Source of the DNA: Verrucomicrobiota bacterium
Lineage (GTDB): Bacteria > Verrucomicrobiota > Verrucomicrobiae > Limisphaerales > UBA11358
NCBI GenBank assembly: GCA_014860005.1
Contig: JACZKP010000125.1
Location: 29,317-93,316, forward strand
Reading direction: 5' to 3'
DNA: 64,000 bases
This document shows, in pieces, positions 18,224-25,960 of the stretch; the first letter of the stretch is position 1; each line of letters starts with the position of its first letter. The position numbers were made by a program, and so were the translations under genes. Below the pieces are notes generated by a model. It saw only the letters and a program-made list of their open reading frames with translations, did not search any database and was not told the DNA's origin.

Positions 18224-18949
18224 TCATGCTGCTGGTTCTGGTTTGTTTTGGTTTGACTCACTTTGACCGGGTTTGACCGGGTTGGCCTCGGAGGTGGTGG
18301 CGGTCGGTGTTTCCGGCGGCTCCGGTGGCAGGCCGTAGATTTCCCGGATGCGGCGGGCCTTTTCCTCCGGGCTGATCCTCTCCCGTTGAATCCAGTCGCG
18401 CACCGCCGGATTCTCCGCCCATTGCTCGAAATGCGCCACCACTTCCTCCTCGGTTTTCTCCCGCTCGCGCTCCAGCCGTTCCTGCTCCATCTGCAGGCGC
18501 GCGCCGCTATGATCACCCCGGCGCAACTCGACAATGTCCTGACACAGTCCCCGCAAGGTGCGGAGCTGGCGCCGGAACGGTTCGGACAATTCCCCGTTCC
18601 AGCCCCCCAGCGCCGCGGCATAACGCGCCGCCAGCACGGTGGCCAGATGATCCGTCAACCGGCCCTCCGTCGCTGCGGTGATTTCCTGGGCATCGGCGGC
18701 CAGTTCGCGTGCCTGGGCCAAAGTCTCCTGCCGCGCCTGCCACTCGGCAAAACCGCCGGCCCGCCATTCGCTCAGGTTTTGTTTGCTGATGGCCACGCCG
18801 CCGAAGTCCCGGCTCAGGACTTCCGTGACTTGGGGCAAGCCGTTCAGCCAGGCCAGCAACGCCTTGCCGCACTGACCATCGGCCAGCCGACGGTTCAACT
18901 CGTCGCGCAGCTCGCGCGGCAATCTGGAAATTTTTCCGTTACGAGCCAT
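18224..18949 (-). CDS. RRGDH-motif protein with Mu gp27/DUF3486-like N-terminus
   Basis: A 241-residue protein of unknown function. The N-terminus (MARNGKISRLPRELRDELNR, then ISKQNLSEWRAGGFAEW) resembles the DNA-binding start of Mu-type small terminase proteins. The middle is helical. Around residues 150-175 is LRRGDHSGARLQMEQERLER followed by a charged coiled coil, and the C-terminus is a Pro/Glu/Asn-rich tail. The same LRRGDH..ARLQ motif occurs in the neighbour at 19429-19860. I prefer the ATG at 18949 over 18997, because the 16 upstream residues are unlike the rest. I cannot assign a role; candidates are a phage-derived DNA-binding protein or a domesticated element protein. Confidence 0.6.
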   Translation of the reverse strand: MARNGKISRLPRELRDELNRRLADGQCGKALLAWLNGLPQVTEVLSRDFGGVAISKQNLSEWRAGGFAEWQARQETLAQARELAADAQEITAATEGRLTDHLATVLAARYAAALGGWNGELSEPFRRQLRTLRGLCQDIVELRRGDHSGARLQMEQERLEREREKTEEEVVAHFEQWAENPAVRDWIQRERISPEEKARRIREIYGLPPEPPETPTATTSEANPVKPGQSESNQNKPEPAA

Positions 18950-19049
18950 GCGTAAATTTGTGAACCGCTGATAAACCTGGCGCGGCGGATACCGCAACCA
19001 ACGATGATAGCCCCGAAGGAACAGAGCGCGGGTTGCGCCGCCACCACCG

Positions 19050-19212
19050 GCTTTGGAGTGCGCGGACTTGTCCGCGCTTTCCGCAGGCGACTGGTCGCCG
19101 CCGAAGGCAAGCGGAAGGTCCCGTCACTCTCACGATCCGCTGCACGCGGCTTGGCTTTGGCGACGAGTCGCCAAAGCAGAAAAAGCGGTGACGAGTCACC
19201 GCACTCCAAAGC
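19050..19212. repeat. REP array with four palindromes inside a 13-bp outer inverted repeat
   Basis: An outer inverted repeat (GCTTTGGAGTGCG at 19050-19062, CGCACTCCAAAGC at 19200-19212) encloses four palindromes: GCGCGGACTTGTCCGCGC (19060-19077), GGCGACTGGTCGCC (19086-19099), CTTTGGCGACGAGTCGCCAAAG (19155-19176) and GCGGTGACGAGTCACCGC (19185-19202). All share a GAC-N2-GTC core. The region lies between the two RRGDH-motif genes; a 169-residue ORF across it is an artefact of the repeat. Confidence 0.8.
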
Positions 19213-19225
19213 TTTGGTTTTAGGT

Positions 19226-19432
19226 TCATTGGCAGGTTCCTTCCGGCAATTGGGCCGAGCCGTCCTCTGCCGGTTCATCCTCGTCACCAAACATGGCGCG
19301 ATAGAGCAACCGGAGTCTCTCGGAATTGTCCGGTGGCGGATGCGCCGCCAGCGCCGCGTCGAGCCGGGCAAACGCGGAACGATACCCGGCGGGGTGTCGC
19401 CCACGGCGCGGAGTTGGGGAGTAAGGTTTCAT
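19226..19432 (-). CDS. Small unknown protein coupled to the RRGDH-motif gene
   Basis: A 68-residue ORF rich in Arg, Ala and Pro with an acidic C-terminus (MFGDEDEPAEDGSAQLPEG). Its start overlaps the stop of the 143-residue gene by 4 bp (ATGA), which supports translation. There is no membrane segment and no recognised domain. Confidence 0.45.
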   Translation of the reverse strand: MKPYSPTPRRGRHPAGYRSAFARLDAALAAHPPPDNSERLRLLYRAMFGDEDEPAEDGSAQLPEGTCQ

Positions 19433-19860
19433 AACAAGTGCAGTTCTGCTTCGATCTTCTTCAAGGTTTCCGGGCTGATGCCGCCGCGGGGTTTAGGAAA
19501 ATACTGCTTGCGGATTTCGGGACGCTTAATCCACTCCCGAAATTCCCGCTCCTTTTGCGCTTGGCGGTTGGCCCGCTGCCAATCGAGTTCCTCGCGGTCC
19601 AGTTGCAGGCGCGCCGCGGCATGGTCGCCGCGGCGCAGCAGCGTCCAGTCGTGTAGGAACGTCCGCAGCACCTCAAACCGGCTGGTGGCGTTTGTTGCGG
19701 TCAATTTCTCCCGCGCGGCCACGAGATATTGCGAAGCCAGCCAGCCCGCCACGGTGTCGGTCACGGAGCCGCCCGCCGCGTGCTGTAACGCCTGCGCCTC
19801 CGCCACCATCTCCCGAAGCAGTTCTTGCGTGTCAGCAAAAGTTGAACCGGTAGTGCTCAT
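19429..19860 (-). CDS. RRGDH-motif protein, short paralogue
   Basis: A 143-residue helical protein. It aligns with the C-terminal half of the protein at 18224-18949: an LA..Y..A segment, an LR...D segment, then LLRRGDHAAARLQLDREELD and a charged helix ending in FREWIKRPEIRKQYFPKP. It lacks the DNA-binding-like N-terminus of its paralogue. The ATG at 19860 overlaps the KTSC gene stop by 4 bp and is preferred to 19890. It forms a three-gene coupled set: KTSC protein, this protein, 68-residue protein. Confidence 0.6.
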   Translation of the reverse strand: MSTTGSTFADTQELLREMVAEAQALQHAAGGSVTDTVAGWLASQYLVAAREKLTATNATSRFEVLRTFLHDWTLLRRGDHAAARLQLDREELDWQRANRQAQKEREFREWIKRPEIRKQYFPKPRGGISPETLKKIEAELHLL

Positions 19861-20051
19861 TTGAATTTGCCGCGCAAGTAACGGTTCCAAAAAGCGCCGT
19901 GCGAAGTGGCGTTCAAGAACTGTGTGAACAGTGTATATGGCACATTCGGCAATGCGTAGAGTTTCGGGTTGTCGTGAAAGAGCACATACAACACCCCGTG
20001 TTCGTAGCCGATGGCGGCAACCGCCGTTGAATTGACTGAAATTAGTTCCAC
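19857..20051 (-). CDS. KTSC-domain protein
   Basis: A 64-residue protein matching the KTSC domain: VNSTAVAAIGYEHGVLYVLFHDNPKLYALPNVPYTLFTQFLNATSHGAFWNRYLRGKF. The fold is small and beta-rich. KTSC domains occur next to lysyl-tRNA synthetase and phage or nucleic-acid-related genes. Here the usual cysteine of the eponymous tetrad is replaced (ATSHGAFWN). It is the first gene of a coupled three-gene set. Confidence 0.7.
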   Translation of the reverse strand: MELISVNSTAVAAIGYEHGVLYVLFHDNPKLYALPNVPYTLFTQFLNATSHGAFWNRYLRGKFK

Positions 20052-20121
20052 GCTTTGACCCTTACTCCATCCGTGCGTGGAGAAAAGCGGAAATAGGCTA
20101 TGGCTCCGCCATTAACCGATA

Positions 20122-20148
20122 CGCCCGTAGGCGGGCGCTCTACGGGCG
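20122..20148 (-). terminator. Hairpin after the 371-residue gene
   Basis: CGCCCGTAG and CTACGGGCG form a perfect 9-bp stem with a 9-nt loop, just beyond the stop at 20157 on the minus strand. No T-run follows, so it may be a REP-like unit as well as a transcript end. Confidence 0.45.
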
Positions 20149-20156
20149 CACGCAGG

Positions 20157-21272
20157 TCAGGCAAACTGCTTCACCTTGTCCCGGCTGTAGTCCTTCAATT
20201 CCTTGAGCATGTCTGGCTTGGTGCCAGTTGACACGGCTTGCAAGCATTCCAACCAGGAAGGTATTTCCAACAACTTGGGAAAACGCGCCTCGACCATCTT
20301 TTCAATGGCTCCCTTCCACCAGAGCGGCGCAGCGGCAGCGGTTAATTCCGGTAACGTAAGAAAATGCAACCGTGCCACGCCACATTCTGCGAACATGCAG
20401 AAGAGTTCCAGGTGCGACCCTAACTCGTCTCCATCGTGTGCGTTCTGATTTATTCCTTCTTTCCGCGTGCCAAGTATGTCATCAATGCTCTTGCCCATCA
20501 GCCGCTGGACTTGCTCTTGTGTCGGCCAGATCACCTCGTGCTGGTCCCAGGCGGAGAGATCGGCCCAGGCATCCCGCGCAAGCTTGATTTCATGCACGCA
20601 CTCGGCCACCAACCGGGCGCAAAGCGCGCCCAGCCGTACCCGGTTGTCGGTCAATTTGCCGCCGATACTCTCAGCCGACAGCTCGATGGCGACTGCGATC
20701 TCTGCTGCATCCGCTGTAAAGCGCGGATTTCGGGTCCGAACGGAAGGCATGAAGAGCGACCGCCGGGCCTTGCCGCGGAAAACGGCTGGATTCTGCAAGG
20801 CCAGTTCAGAAAAAGTTTCAGTCAGCTTCAGCGCTTGGTCCCACAGTTCGTTGTTTGCGCCCCAGTGGCCTTCGCGCGCGAGTTCGCAGAGCATGTCGTT
20901 CAACCGGCGGACATGCGCCAGCAGTAGCTTTTCGAAATAACCAACTGGTATCCCGTTTTTCCGGGGCGCGGGCACGGCTTTACGTAACGCACAAAGATAC
21001 GATTGAGCGACCAGTTCGCCGTACATGGCGAAATCCCTCAAGTGTAACGCCGTTACTCCTTCCCAAGGTTGGAAATAATACCACTCCGCCATGTATCGGT
21101 GGTAAGCGACCGACCGTTCCCAAAGCGCTAACGGGTTTGTCGCTGCCGACATCGCCTGTTTATCTTTCCCCAAGCTTGGTTCGACGGGACCGGACTTGCT
21201 GCCTTTCGACACACTGGCATCCGATCCTGAAATCTGCTTCGGGTGTTTCTTCTTTTTTCGGTTCACAGGCAC
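20157..21272 (-). CDS. Unknown 371-residue protein, partner of the TIR gene
   Basis: A 371-residue soluble protein with no domain I recognise. The first ~40 residues are Lys/Ser-rich and low complexity (NRKKKKHPKQ). The rest is predicted mostly helical with many Trp, Leu and Glu (YMAEWYYFQPWEGVTALHL, HVRRLNDMLCELAREGHWGANNELW, HEVIWPTQEQVQRLMGKSIDDI). There is no signal peptide and no membrane helix. It starts 18 bp after the TIR-protein gene on the same strand, so the two are almost certainly co-transcribed. Being paired with a TIR protein next to a restriction-modification gene suggests a defence role, such as a sensor or regulator; that is inference from position. Confidence 0.6.
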   Translation of the reverse strand: MPVNRKKKKHPKQISGSDASVSKGSKSGPVEPSLGKDKQAMSAATNPLALWERSVAYHRYMAEWYYFQPWEGVTALHLRDFAMYGELVAQSYLCALRKAVPAPRKNGIPVGYFEKLLLAHVRRLNDMLCELAREGHWGANNELWDQALKLTETFSELALQNPAVFRGKARRSLFMPSVRTRNPRFTADAAEIAVAIELSAESIGGKLTDNRVRLGALCARLVAECVHEIKLARDAWADLSAWDQHEVIWPTQEQVQRLMGKSIDDILGTRKEGINQNAHDGDELGSHLELFCMFAECGVARLHFLTLPELTAAAAPLWWKGAIEKMVEARFPKLLEIPSWLECLQAVSTGTKPDMLKELKDYSRDKVKQFA

Positions 21273-21290
21273 ACCTTGGCTGCTTTGTCG

Positions 21291-22799
21291 CTACAGTCGT
21301 GCGACAGGCGGTTTCTCGCGACCGCCATCGTCCGCTCGCAGCGCGCGGATAACTTTTCCCAGTTCGCGATCAAACAGCGCGGGGTCTTTTTCCCAGCCGA
21401 CGAAATTGGCGGCGACGCGACTCTTAATTTCTGATTTCTTGCCGCTCTGGTATTCGTCGCTGAACAGGAAGCCGTCCAAGTTGAGTGGAATCAGCGCGAG
21501 GACTTTCTTGCCACGCTCTTTCATGATTTGCGCCTCTTTCTGGAACGCGCTGGTGATTTCGCGGTCAACCCACCAACTGGTGAGCGATGATTTGGAGGCG
21601 CACAGCAGCATTTTGTCCCAAAGCCTAATGCCCCGGTCAATGCCCTCGTGCAGATCGTCGCCGGGGAGCAGTTGATGCTCGTCGAGCCAGCAGCGGATTC
21701 CTTGTCCTTGAAGCCGATAATGCAGCAAATGGGCAAACGCCTTGTCCTCGCGACTGTAGCTGATGAAGCAGGAATGGTAGTTTCCCACTGATACCACGCA
21801 GAGGTCATCAACTTCGCCAAGCTTCGCGAGTGCATCCGAGACTCTTTTGATTTCGGCACTCCGGATTTCCGGGCGCCAATGTTCTACAGGAATCTTAAGT
21901 GTGGAATTGACCGAGAGAATGACCGACTGCTGAGTTTCCTGTTGGGGAATCAACTCCTCGGTCAGATTGTCTATCTCCCGAAGCAATCCCTCCCAAAACT
22001 GCTTGCGGTCAGCTCGTGGCCAACTGGCCGGCGTGTCCTGCAAAACCTCGCCATCCACAAACCGCGCATTGAGAACTGCCAGCCCAATCACGACGGGATG
22101 ATAGGCCTTCTTCCGGTCGTAATCGGCAATCAAAGGGTGAATCTCGAAGATCAGCCCCATGTCAATATTCCGCCCACTGACATCGCCCGTGAACCGGATG
22201 CCCGGGAAATCCATTTGTGGTTGCCTTTCCAGCAGCCGCTTGGGAACGCGCGTGCCTGACTTCAATTCGAGAATACTGGCGTCCATCCGCGTCGCGGCCA
22301 TGGAAAACGGGCGAACGAGTTCGTCGAAAGCGGCACGCCGCTGACGCTCGCCTTTAATGGCATTCAATTCGACGGATGTTTCCACTGGCAGAACCGGCGT
22401 GTAATAGTCGTTCAACTTTTCATACCAGGCCCAGTTCGTTACCTCAGCCAGAGTCATCGCATTGAACTGGCGTGCCATCGTCCGGGAAAGCGTTTTGACG
22501 GCCAACTCCTTCGTGGCAGTGTTCTGCCTGGTGAGCTTGCCGAACAGATGGCCTCCCGGGGCAATGTCGGCGTTACCACGCGCCTTCCAGTTCCAATCCA
22601 CCGGGTAATGCAGCTCAACGAAGGGAGAATTCCAGGTGATTTCACTGTCCCTGGCTTTCTCAACGTAATGCCTGAGACTCCGGAGCGACCACTTGATCAA
22701 TGATACCAGCACCTCGATCCGCCAGTGGGGATGATCCCGCTCGTAATTCTCCACGGCATTCTGATAACTGGCGCGATACTTTTGAATTCTTGTCGTCAC
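21291..22799 (-). CDS. TIR-domain protein with unknown N-terminal sensor region
   Basis: A 502-residue protein. Residues 343-~480 form a TIR domain: strand A is CFISYSREDKAFAHLL, the BB-loop region is CWLDEHQLLPGDDLHEGI, strand C is DKMLLCASKSSLTSWWVDREITSAF, where E414 is the candidate catalytic glutamate, and strand D is VLALIPLNLDGF. TIR domains of this bacterial type often cleave NAD+ when triggered by infection. Residues 1-342 are unlike any sensor I know (no NB-ARC, STAND, SAVED or Sir2 motif visible) and include FVELHYPVDWNWKARGNADI and IRFTGDVSGRNIDMGLIFEI. The gene heads a two-gene operon with the 371-residue protein. Confidence 0.82.
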   Translation of the reverse strand: MTTRIQKYRASYQNAVENYERDHPHWRIEVLVSLIKWSLRSLRHYVEKARDSEITWNSPFVELHYPVDWNWKARGNADIAPGGHLFGKLTRQNTATKELAVKTLSRTMARQFNAMTLAEVTNWAWYEKLNDYYTPVLPVETSVELNAIKGERQRRAAFDELVRPFSMAATRMDASILELKSGTRVPKRLLERQPQMDFPGIRFTGDVSGRNIDMGLIFEIHPLIADYDRKKAYHPVVIGLAVLNARFVDGEVLQDTPASWPRADRKQFWEGLLREIDNLTEELIPQQETQQSVILSVNSTLKIPVEHWRPEIRSAEIKRVSDALAKLGEVDDLCVVSVGNYHSCFISYSREDKAFAHLLHYRLQGQGIRCWLDEHQLLPGDDLHEGIDRGIRLWDKMLLCASKSSLTSWWVDREITSAFQKEAQIMKERGKKVLALIPLNLDGFLFSDEYQSGKKSEIKSRVAANFVGWEKDPALFDRELGKVIRALRADDGGREKPPVARL

Positions 22800-22973
22800 C
22801 TCGTGGATTTCACAACTTTGACACAGGCGGCTTGCTCATCGCCATTGCAGCCCTGCCGATGGCAACCCCCCGGCCCCACCCGCAGCGTCTCCCGTCGCTG
22901 GTGGGGTAAATAAATGAAACAGCAGCAAAGAGCTAAAACATCAACCATTTGCAAAGAATTCAGCCTGACGACA

Positions 22974-22996
22974 TAAAAAACGGAAACACCCCGTTT
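22974..22996 (-). terminator. Possible intrinsic terminator of the membrane coiled-coil gene
   Basis: On the minus strand AAACGG and CCGTTT pair around a 7-nt loop and are followed by a short T-run. It lies 57 bp past the stop at 23054. The motif GGAAACACCC also occurs twice here (22982-22991 and 23008-23017). Confidence 0.45.
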
Positions 22997-23053
22997 GCAC
23001 GAAAAATGGAAACACCCTCCCTGGCAGCCCCTCCGCAGCCAATCCGCAGGCGT

Positions 23054-23437
23054 TTAGCGGGGGGGCTGCCGGACCACTGCAACCGGCCGTTTCTCGAGCG
23101 CGGCGACGCGGCTACCCAAGCCGGCCAACGACTCAGAGAGCACCTTAGCGAGGCCGGATTGCTCATGGTTGAGTTCAGACATATAAACCATCATTTTTGA
23201 GACACGGCGGAGGTCATCGCGGACAGCCTTCAAATCAGCCTCCAGGCGCTCGATGCTATTGAGTTCGGCGGTGAGTTTGGCGTCATACTCGGCCAGAGAC
23301 TCCTGAATGAGCGAGCCGGCAGCCTCATTTTCAAACCGCCCCGCGGCCTGGCCGCGCCCGAAGGCCACGGACCAAAGGACCGCCGACCACAACACCACCA
23401 AGCCGATCCAACCCAGCACACTTTTCACGTTTTTCAT
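23054..23437 (-). CDS. Membrane-anchored coiled-coil protein
   Basis: A 127-residue protein with one N-terminal transmembrane helix (VLGWIGLVVLWSAVLWSVAF, residues ~7-26) and a long coiled coil (AKLTAELNSIERLEADLKAVRDDLRRVSKMM, with a later ESLAGLGSRVAALEK heptad region). The start overlaps the previous gene by 4 bp. No enzyme motif is present; a tether or scaffold is possible but unproven. Confidence 0.6.
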   Translation of the reverse strand: MKNVKSVLGWIGLVVLWSAVLWSVAFGRGQAAGRFENEAAGSLIQESLAEYDAKLTAELNSIERLEADLKAVRDDLRRVSKMMVYMSELNHEQSGLAKVLSESLAGLGSRVAALEKRPVAVVRQPPR

Positions 23438-23778
23438 AAGCCAGATTTCTTCTTTCTTTTTAGCCGGTAAGACACCTTTTTAATAGGGCTGTTCTCGGCG
23501 GGAGGCGGCGGCTGGGCAACCTCATTCAATGCATCATGCGTCGGTTGATGCGAGGGATAAGCCGACCCGCGCTGTTCTCCCGTGCGCAGAACCTGCTGGC
23601 CAACGACCAGGATACCTTCCGCCTTCAGCTTTTCATAAGCCGCCTCAACCACAAAATCAGAATGATTTGCCCGGCGATGGTTTTGCTGGCGCTTAACCCA
23701 AACCTCCACCGCACTGTGCATTTCTGGGGCCACCCAAGCCCCTAAAAACTTCATTCCTTTGGCCCGCTGATTCGGCAT
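23434..23778 (-). CDS. Small ribbon-helix-helix-like protein
   Basis: A 114-residue basic protein. MKFLGAWVAPEMHSAVEVWVKRQ followed by HSDFVVEAAYEKLKAEG has the strand-helix-helix spacing of ribbon-helix-helix DNA-binding domains such as those in plasmid copy-control and antitoxin proteins. The C-terminus is Pro-rich and ends in a Lys/Arg cluster (RLKRKKKSGL). The ATG at 23778 is preferred over 23796. It is coupled to the membrane coiled-coil gene by a 4-bp overlap. Confidence 0.5.
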   Translation of the reverse strand: MPNQRAKGMKFLGAWVAPEMHSAVEVWVKRQQNHRRANHSDFVVEAAYEKLKAEGILVVGQQVLRTGEQRGSAYPSHQPTHDALNEVAQPPPPAENSPIKKVSYRLKRKKKSGL

Positions 23779-23847
23779 ACATCTGCTGTTAAACACCCCC
23801 CGCCAAAAAAGTCAAAATAAAAGCCCGCATCCGGTGGGCGGCGCAGT

Positions 23848-25716
23848 TCATAAGCCCAGCCCGGCCTGCTCGGCGTGGCGTTTCTTGGACACCGGCGCTT
23901 TCTTGAAGGTTTCTTCAATCGCGGCGGCGCTCGTCGGGCGTTCGATGCCTTTGCCCTCCATCAACTCTTTCACCGTGCGGAGCTGGAGGCGCGGATACTT
24001 TTGCTGGTTGGTCTTGTGTTCGTAAAACCCGGCGCTCGCGGATTCGGTTTCCATCGGGCCGGTGGGCGGCTGCAGGGAAACCAAAACGCCGATGGCGGCT
24101 TTCTCGCGGTCCAACACGCCGCGCAAATCGCGCACGTCTTTCACGCCCGTCTTGCCGCCTTTGACCTGGATGATGATTTGTTCCGGCTTGGCGGCGCGCG
24201 GGTCGTCGCGGAAGAGGATTTTGCCGTCAATGCCGTGGTCCGCGCCTTTCTTCTGCTCGACGGGCCGGGCGCCGACGAGGCCCAGCGCCCACCATTGGAA
24301 TTGGAACTTGTCCTCCTCCGCGAGTGTGGCGGCTTCGATGGGCGTGGTAGGTTCGCCGATGATGCGGACGAGGGAACTCTGGGGGAGCGCGGGCCGCTGG
24401 CCTGCTGTTTCCGGCGGCTCGCCGGAAACTCCATCCGGCAATTGGTTTGACGATTCGACTCGGCGGGCCGCCGGGTCGGGCACGCGAGCCGCGTGCGCTC
24501 CCCCGGACACAAATTTCAGGCGGCGGCCGTAGGTGTCTTGCAGGCGGTTCTTGATGAGCGATATGGCCAGTTGCGTCACGTCAATGCCGATCCAGTCACG
24601 GCCGAGTTTCTCGGCGGCGTCAATCGTCGTGCCGCAGCCGCAGAACGGGTCGAGCACCAGGTCGCCGGGATTGCTGCTCGCCAAAATGATGCGCTCCAGC
24701 AAGGCCACGGGCTTTTGCGTCGGGTAGCCGAGCTTCTCGGCTTCGCTATCCAACCACTTTACATCCTCATCAATTCCTTGTTCAGTGCCGACCAAAAGCC
24801 CTGCCGTTCCCGGCTGATAAGCCCAAATGTCTTGGAACAAAACTCCTTCAGAGCCTTCGAGGTATTGCTTGTAGCGGGGAAGTCCGTCGTCTTTCGTCGG
24901 ATGAAGAAGAAGTCCCTTTTCATTGAGCAAATCCAGAATCTCTTGCGGGGAAAAACTTGAAACGTCTCGATTCAACTCTCTCGAGAGTTTGCTTGGAATT
25001 GCCCAGTGCCGTCCCTTCGGCGTGGGGTCATATCCTTTCCATGGTTTTCCACTATCACCGGTTCGTGTTCCAGCGCCGGTGAGAACATTCGATTGATAAA
25101 CACCGCGCCTATCTTTGCCGGGGAAATTCGTTTCAACGTAACTCTTTAGGTGTGGTCTCCAACCCGGATGAAACGTGAATTCATCTGACTTTGAATAGAA
25201 CAAGATCGTGTCGTGGATTGGGCCAAATTGTTTTGAAAGTTTGTTGTGAGCGTTTGTTCTTCTCCAAATAATTTCACTTCGGAAGTTTTCTCCTCCCATG
25301 ACCGCATCGCACAGCAACTTGAGATAATGCGAAGCGGTTGGGTCGCAGTGGAGATAGAGCGAGCCGGTGGGTTTGAGGACGCGGCGCAGTTCGACGAGGC
25401 GCGAGGACATCATGGTGAGGTAGGCCATCATGTCGTTGCCGCCGAGAAACGTGTAGAACGCCTGCATCACGTCGGAGACTTTGCCGGGCTGCTCGGTGAC
25501 GGCGTCGTAGGCGCGTTTGGTTTCGATGTCCCAATGCCAGGTGTCCTCGAAGGCGTGAATCTGGCTGGCGGCGGCGCTGCCGTCCTTTTCCGAAAAGAAG
25601 GCGTTGTAGTTCTGCGCGGAGTTGAAGGGCGGATCGAGATAGACGAGGTCAACGGTCTCGTCCTTGAGGTAGCGCCTCAGGATGTCGAGGTTGTCGCCGT
25701 AGTAAAGCGTGCCCAT
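23848..25716 (-). CDS. Beta-class DNA methyltransferase fused to an Mrr-like nuclease domain
   Basis: A 622-residue protein. Residues ~1-400 are an N4-cytosine or N6-adenine methyltransferase: the catalytic motif VYLDPPFNSAQNYNAFF (DPPF at 28-31) precedes the SAM-binding DPFCGCGTT (356-364), the beta-class order, with a target-recognition region between. Residues ~403-448 are a low-complexity linker encoded by a REP-like repeat. Residues ~460-590 resemble the Mrr family of PD-(D/E)xK nucleases (KKGADHGIDGKILF with its Asp, then IIIQVKGGK with Q-x-K). A single chain could therefore modify and cut. The start at 25716 (MGTLYYGDNLDILRRYL) is chosen over 25797 because the upstream codons are intergenic-type sequence. 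No separate restriction gene is adjacent. Confidence 0.85.
   Translation of the reverse strand: MGTLYYGDNLDILRRYLKDETVDLVYLDPPFNSAQNYNAFFSEKDGSAAASQIHAFEDTWHWDIETKRAYDAVTEQPGKVSDVMQAFYTFLGGNDMMAYLTMMSSRLVELRRVLKPTGSLYLHCDPTASHYLKLLCDAVMGGENFRSEIIWRRTNAHNKLSKQFGPIHDTILFYSKSDEFTFHPGWRPHLKSYVETNFPGKDRRGVYQSNVLTGAGTRTGDSGKPWKGYDPTPKGRHWAIPSKLSRELNRDVSSFSPQEILDLLNEKGLLLHPTKDDGLPRYKQYLEGSEGVLFQDIWAYQPGTAGLLVGTEQGIDEDVKWLDSEAEKLGYPTQKPVALLERIILASSNPGDLVLDPFCGCGTTIDAAEKLGRDWIGIDVTQLAISLIKNRLQDTYGRRLKFVSGGAHAARVPDPAARRVESSNQLPDGVSGEPPETAGQRPALPQSSLVRIIGEPTTPIEAATLAEEDKFQFQWWALGLVGARPVEQKKGADHGIDGKILFRDDPRAAKPEQIIIQVKGGKTGVKDVRDLRGVLDREKAAIGVLVSLQPPTGPMETESASAGFYEHKTNQQKYPRLQLRTVKELMEGKGIERPTSAAAIEETFKKAPVSKKRHAEQAGLGL
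24360..24475. repeat. REP-like element inside the methyltransferase gene
   Basis: The segment GGGAGCGCGGGCCGCTGGCC...TTTCCGGCGGCTCGCCGGAAA, with an internal TTTCCGGCGGCTCGCCGGAAA palindrome, is in frame and encodes the peptide SGEPPETAGQRPALPQ. A close second copy lies at 29258-29340 in non-coding DNA. Confidence 0.7.
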
Positions 25717-25960
25717 GCGCGGGAATGTAAGGGGAAGTGGCGCGGTCAGGCACGTTTTTTCACGGACCGGTGATGGGGAGGCCGGCAGTGCGGACAACCT
25801 GCGGAGCGTCCCCCCTCACCCGGCCTTTGGCCACACACTGCCCCGTGCCGGTGAGGTCACCATACTTCCGCACCCTGGCTTCGAAGCCCGCAGCGTGGGC
25901 GCACGCAACCGAACTGGGCCGGTCGTCGAGCAAACGCACTTACTCCGCGCGCCGTAGTTT

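Noticed and set aside
18895..19404. A 169-codon frame containing ALECGDSSPL.
   Set aside because: That peptide comes from translated REP DNA; the frame crosses the palindrome array and overlaps better-supported genes.
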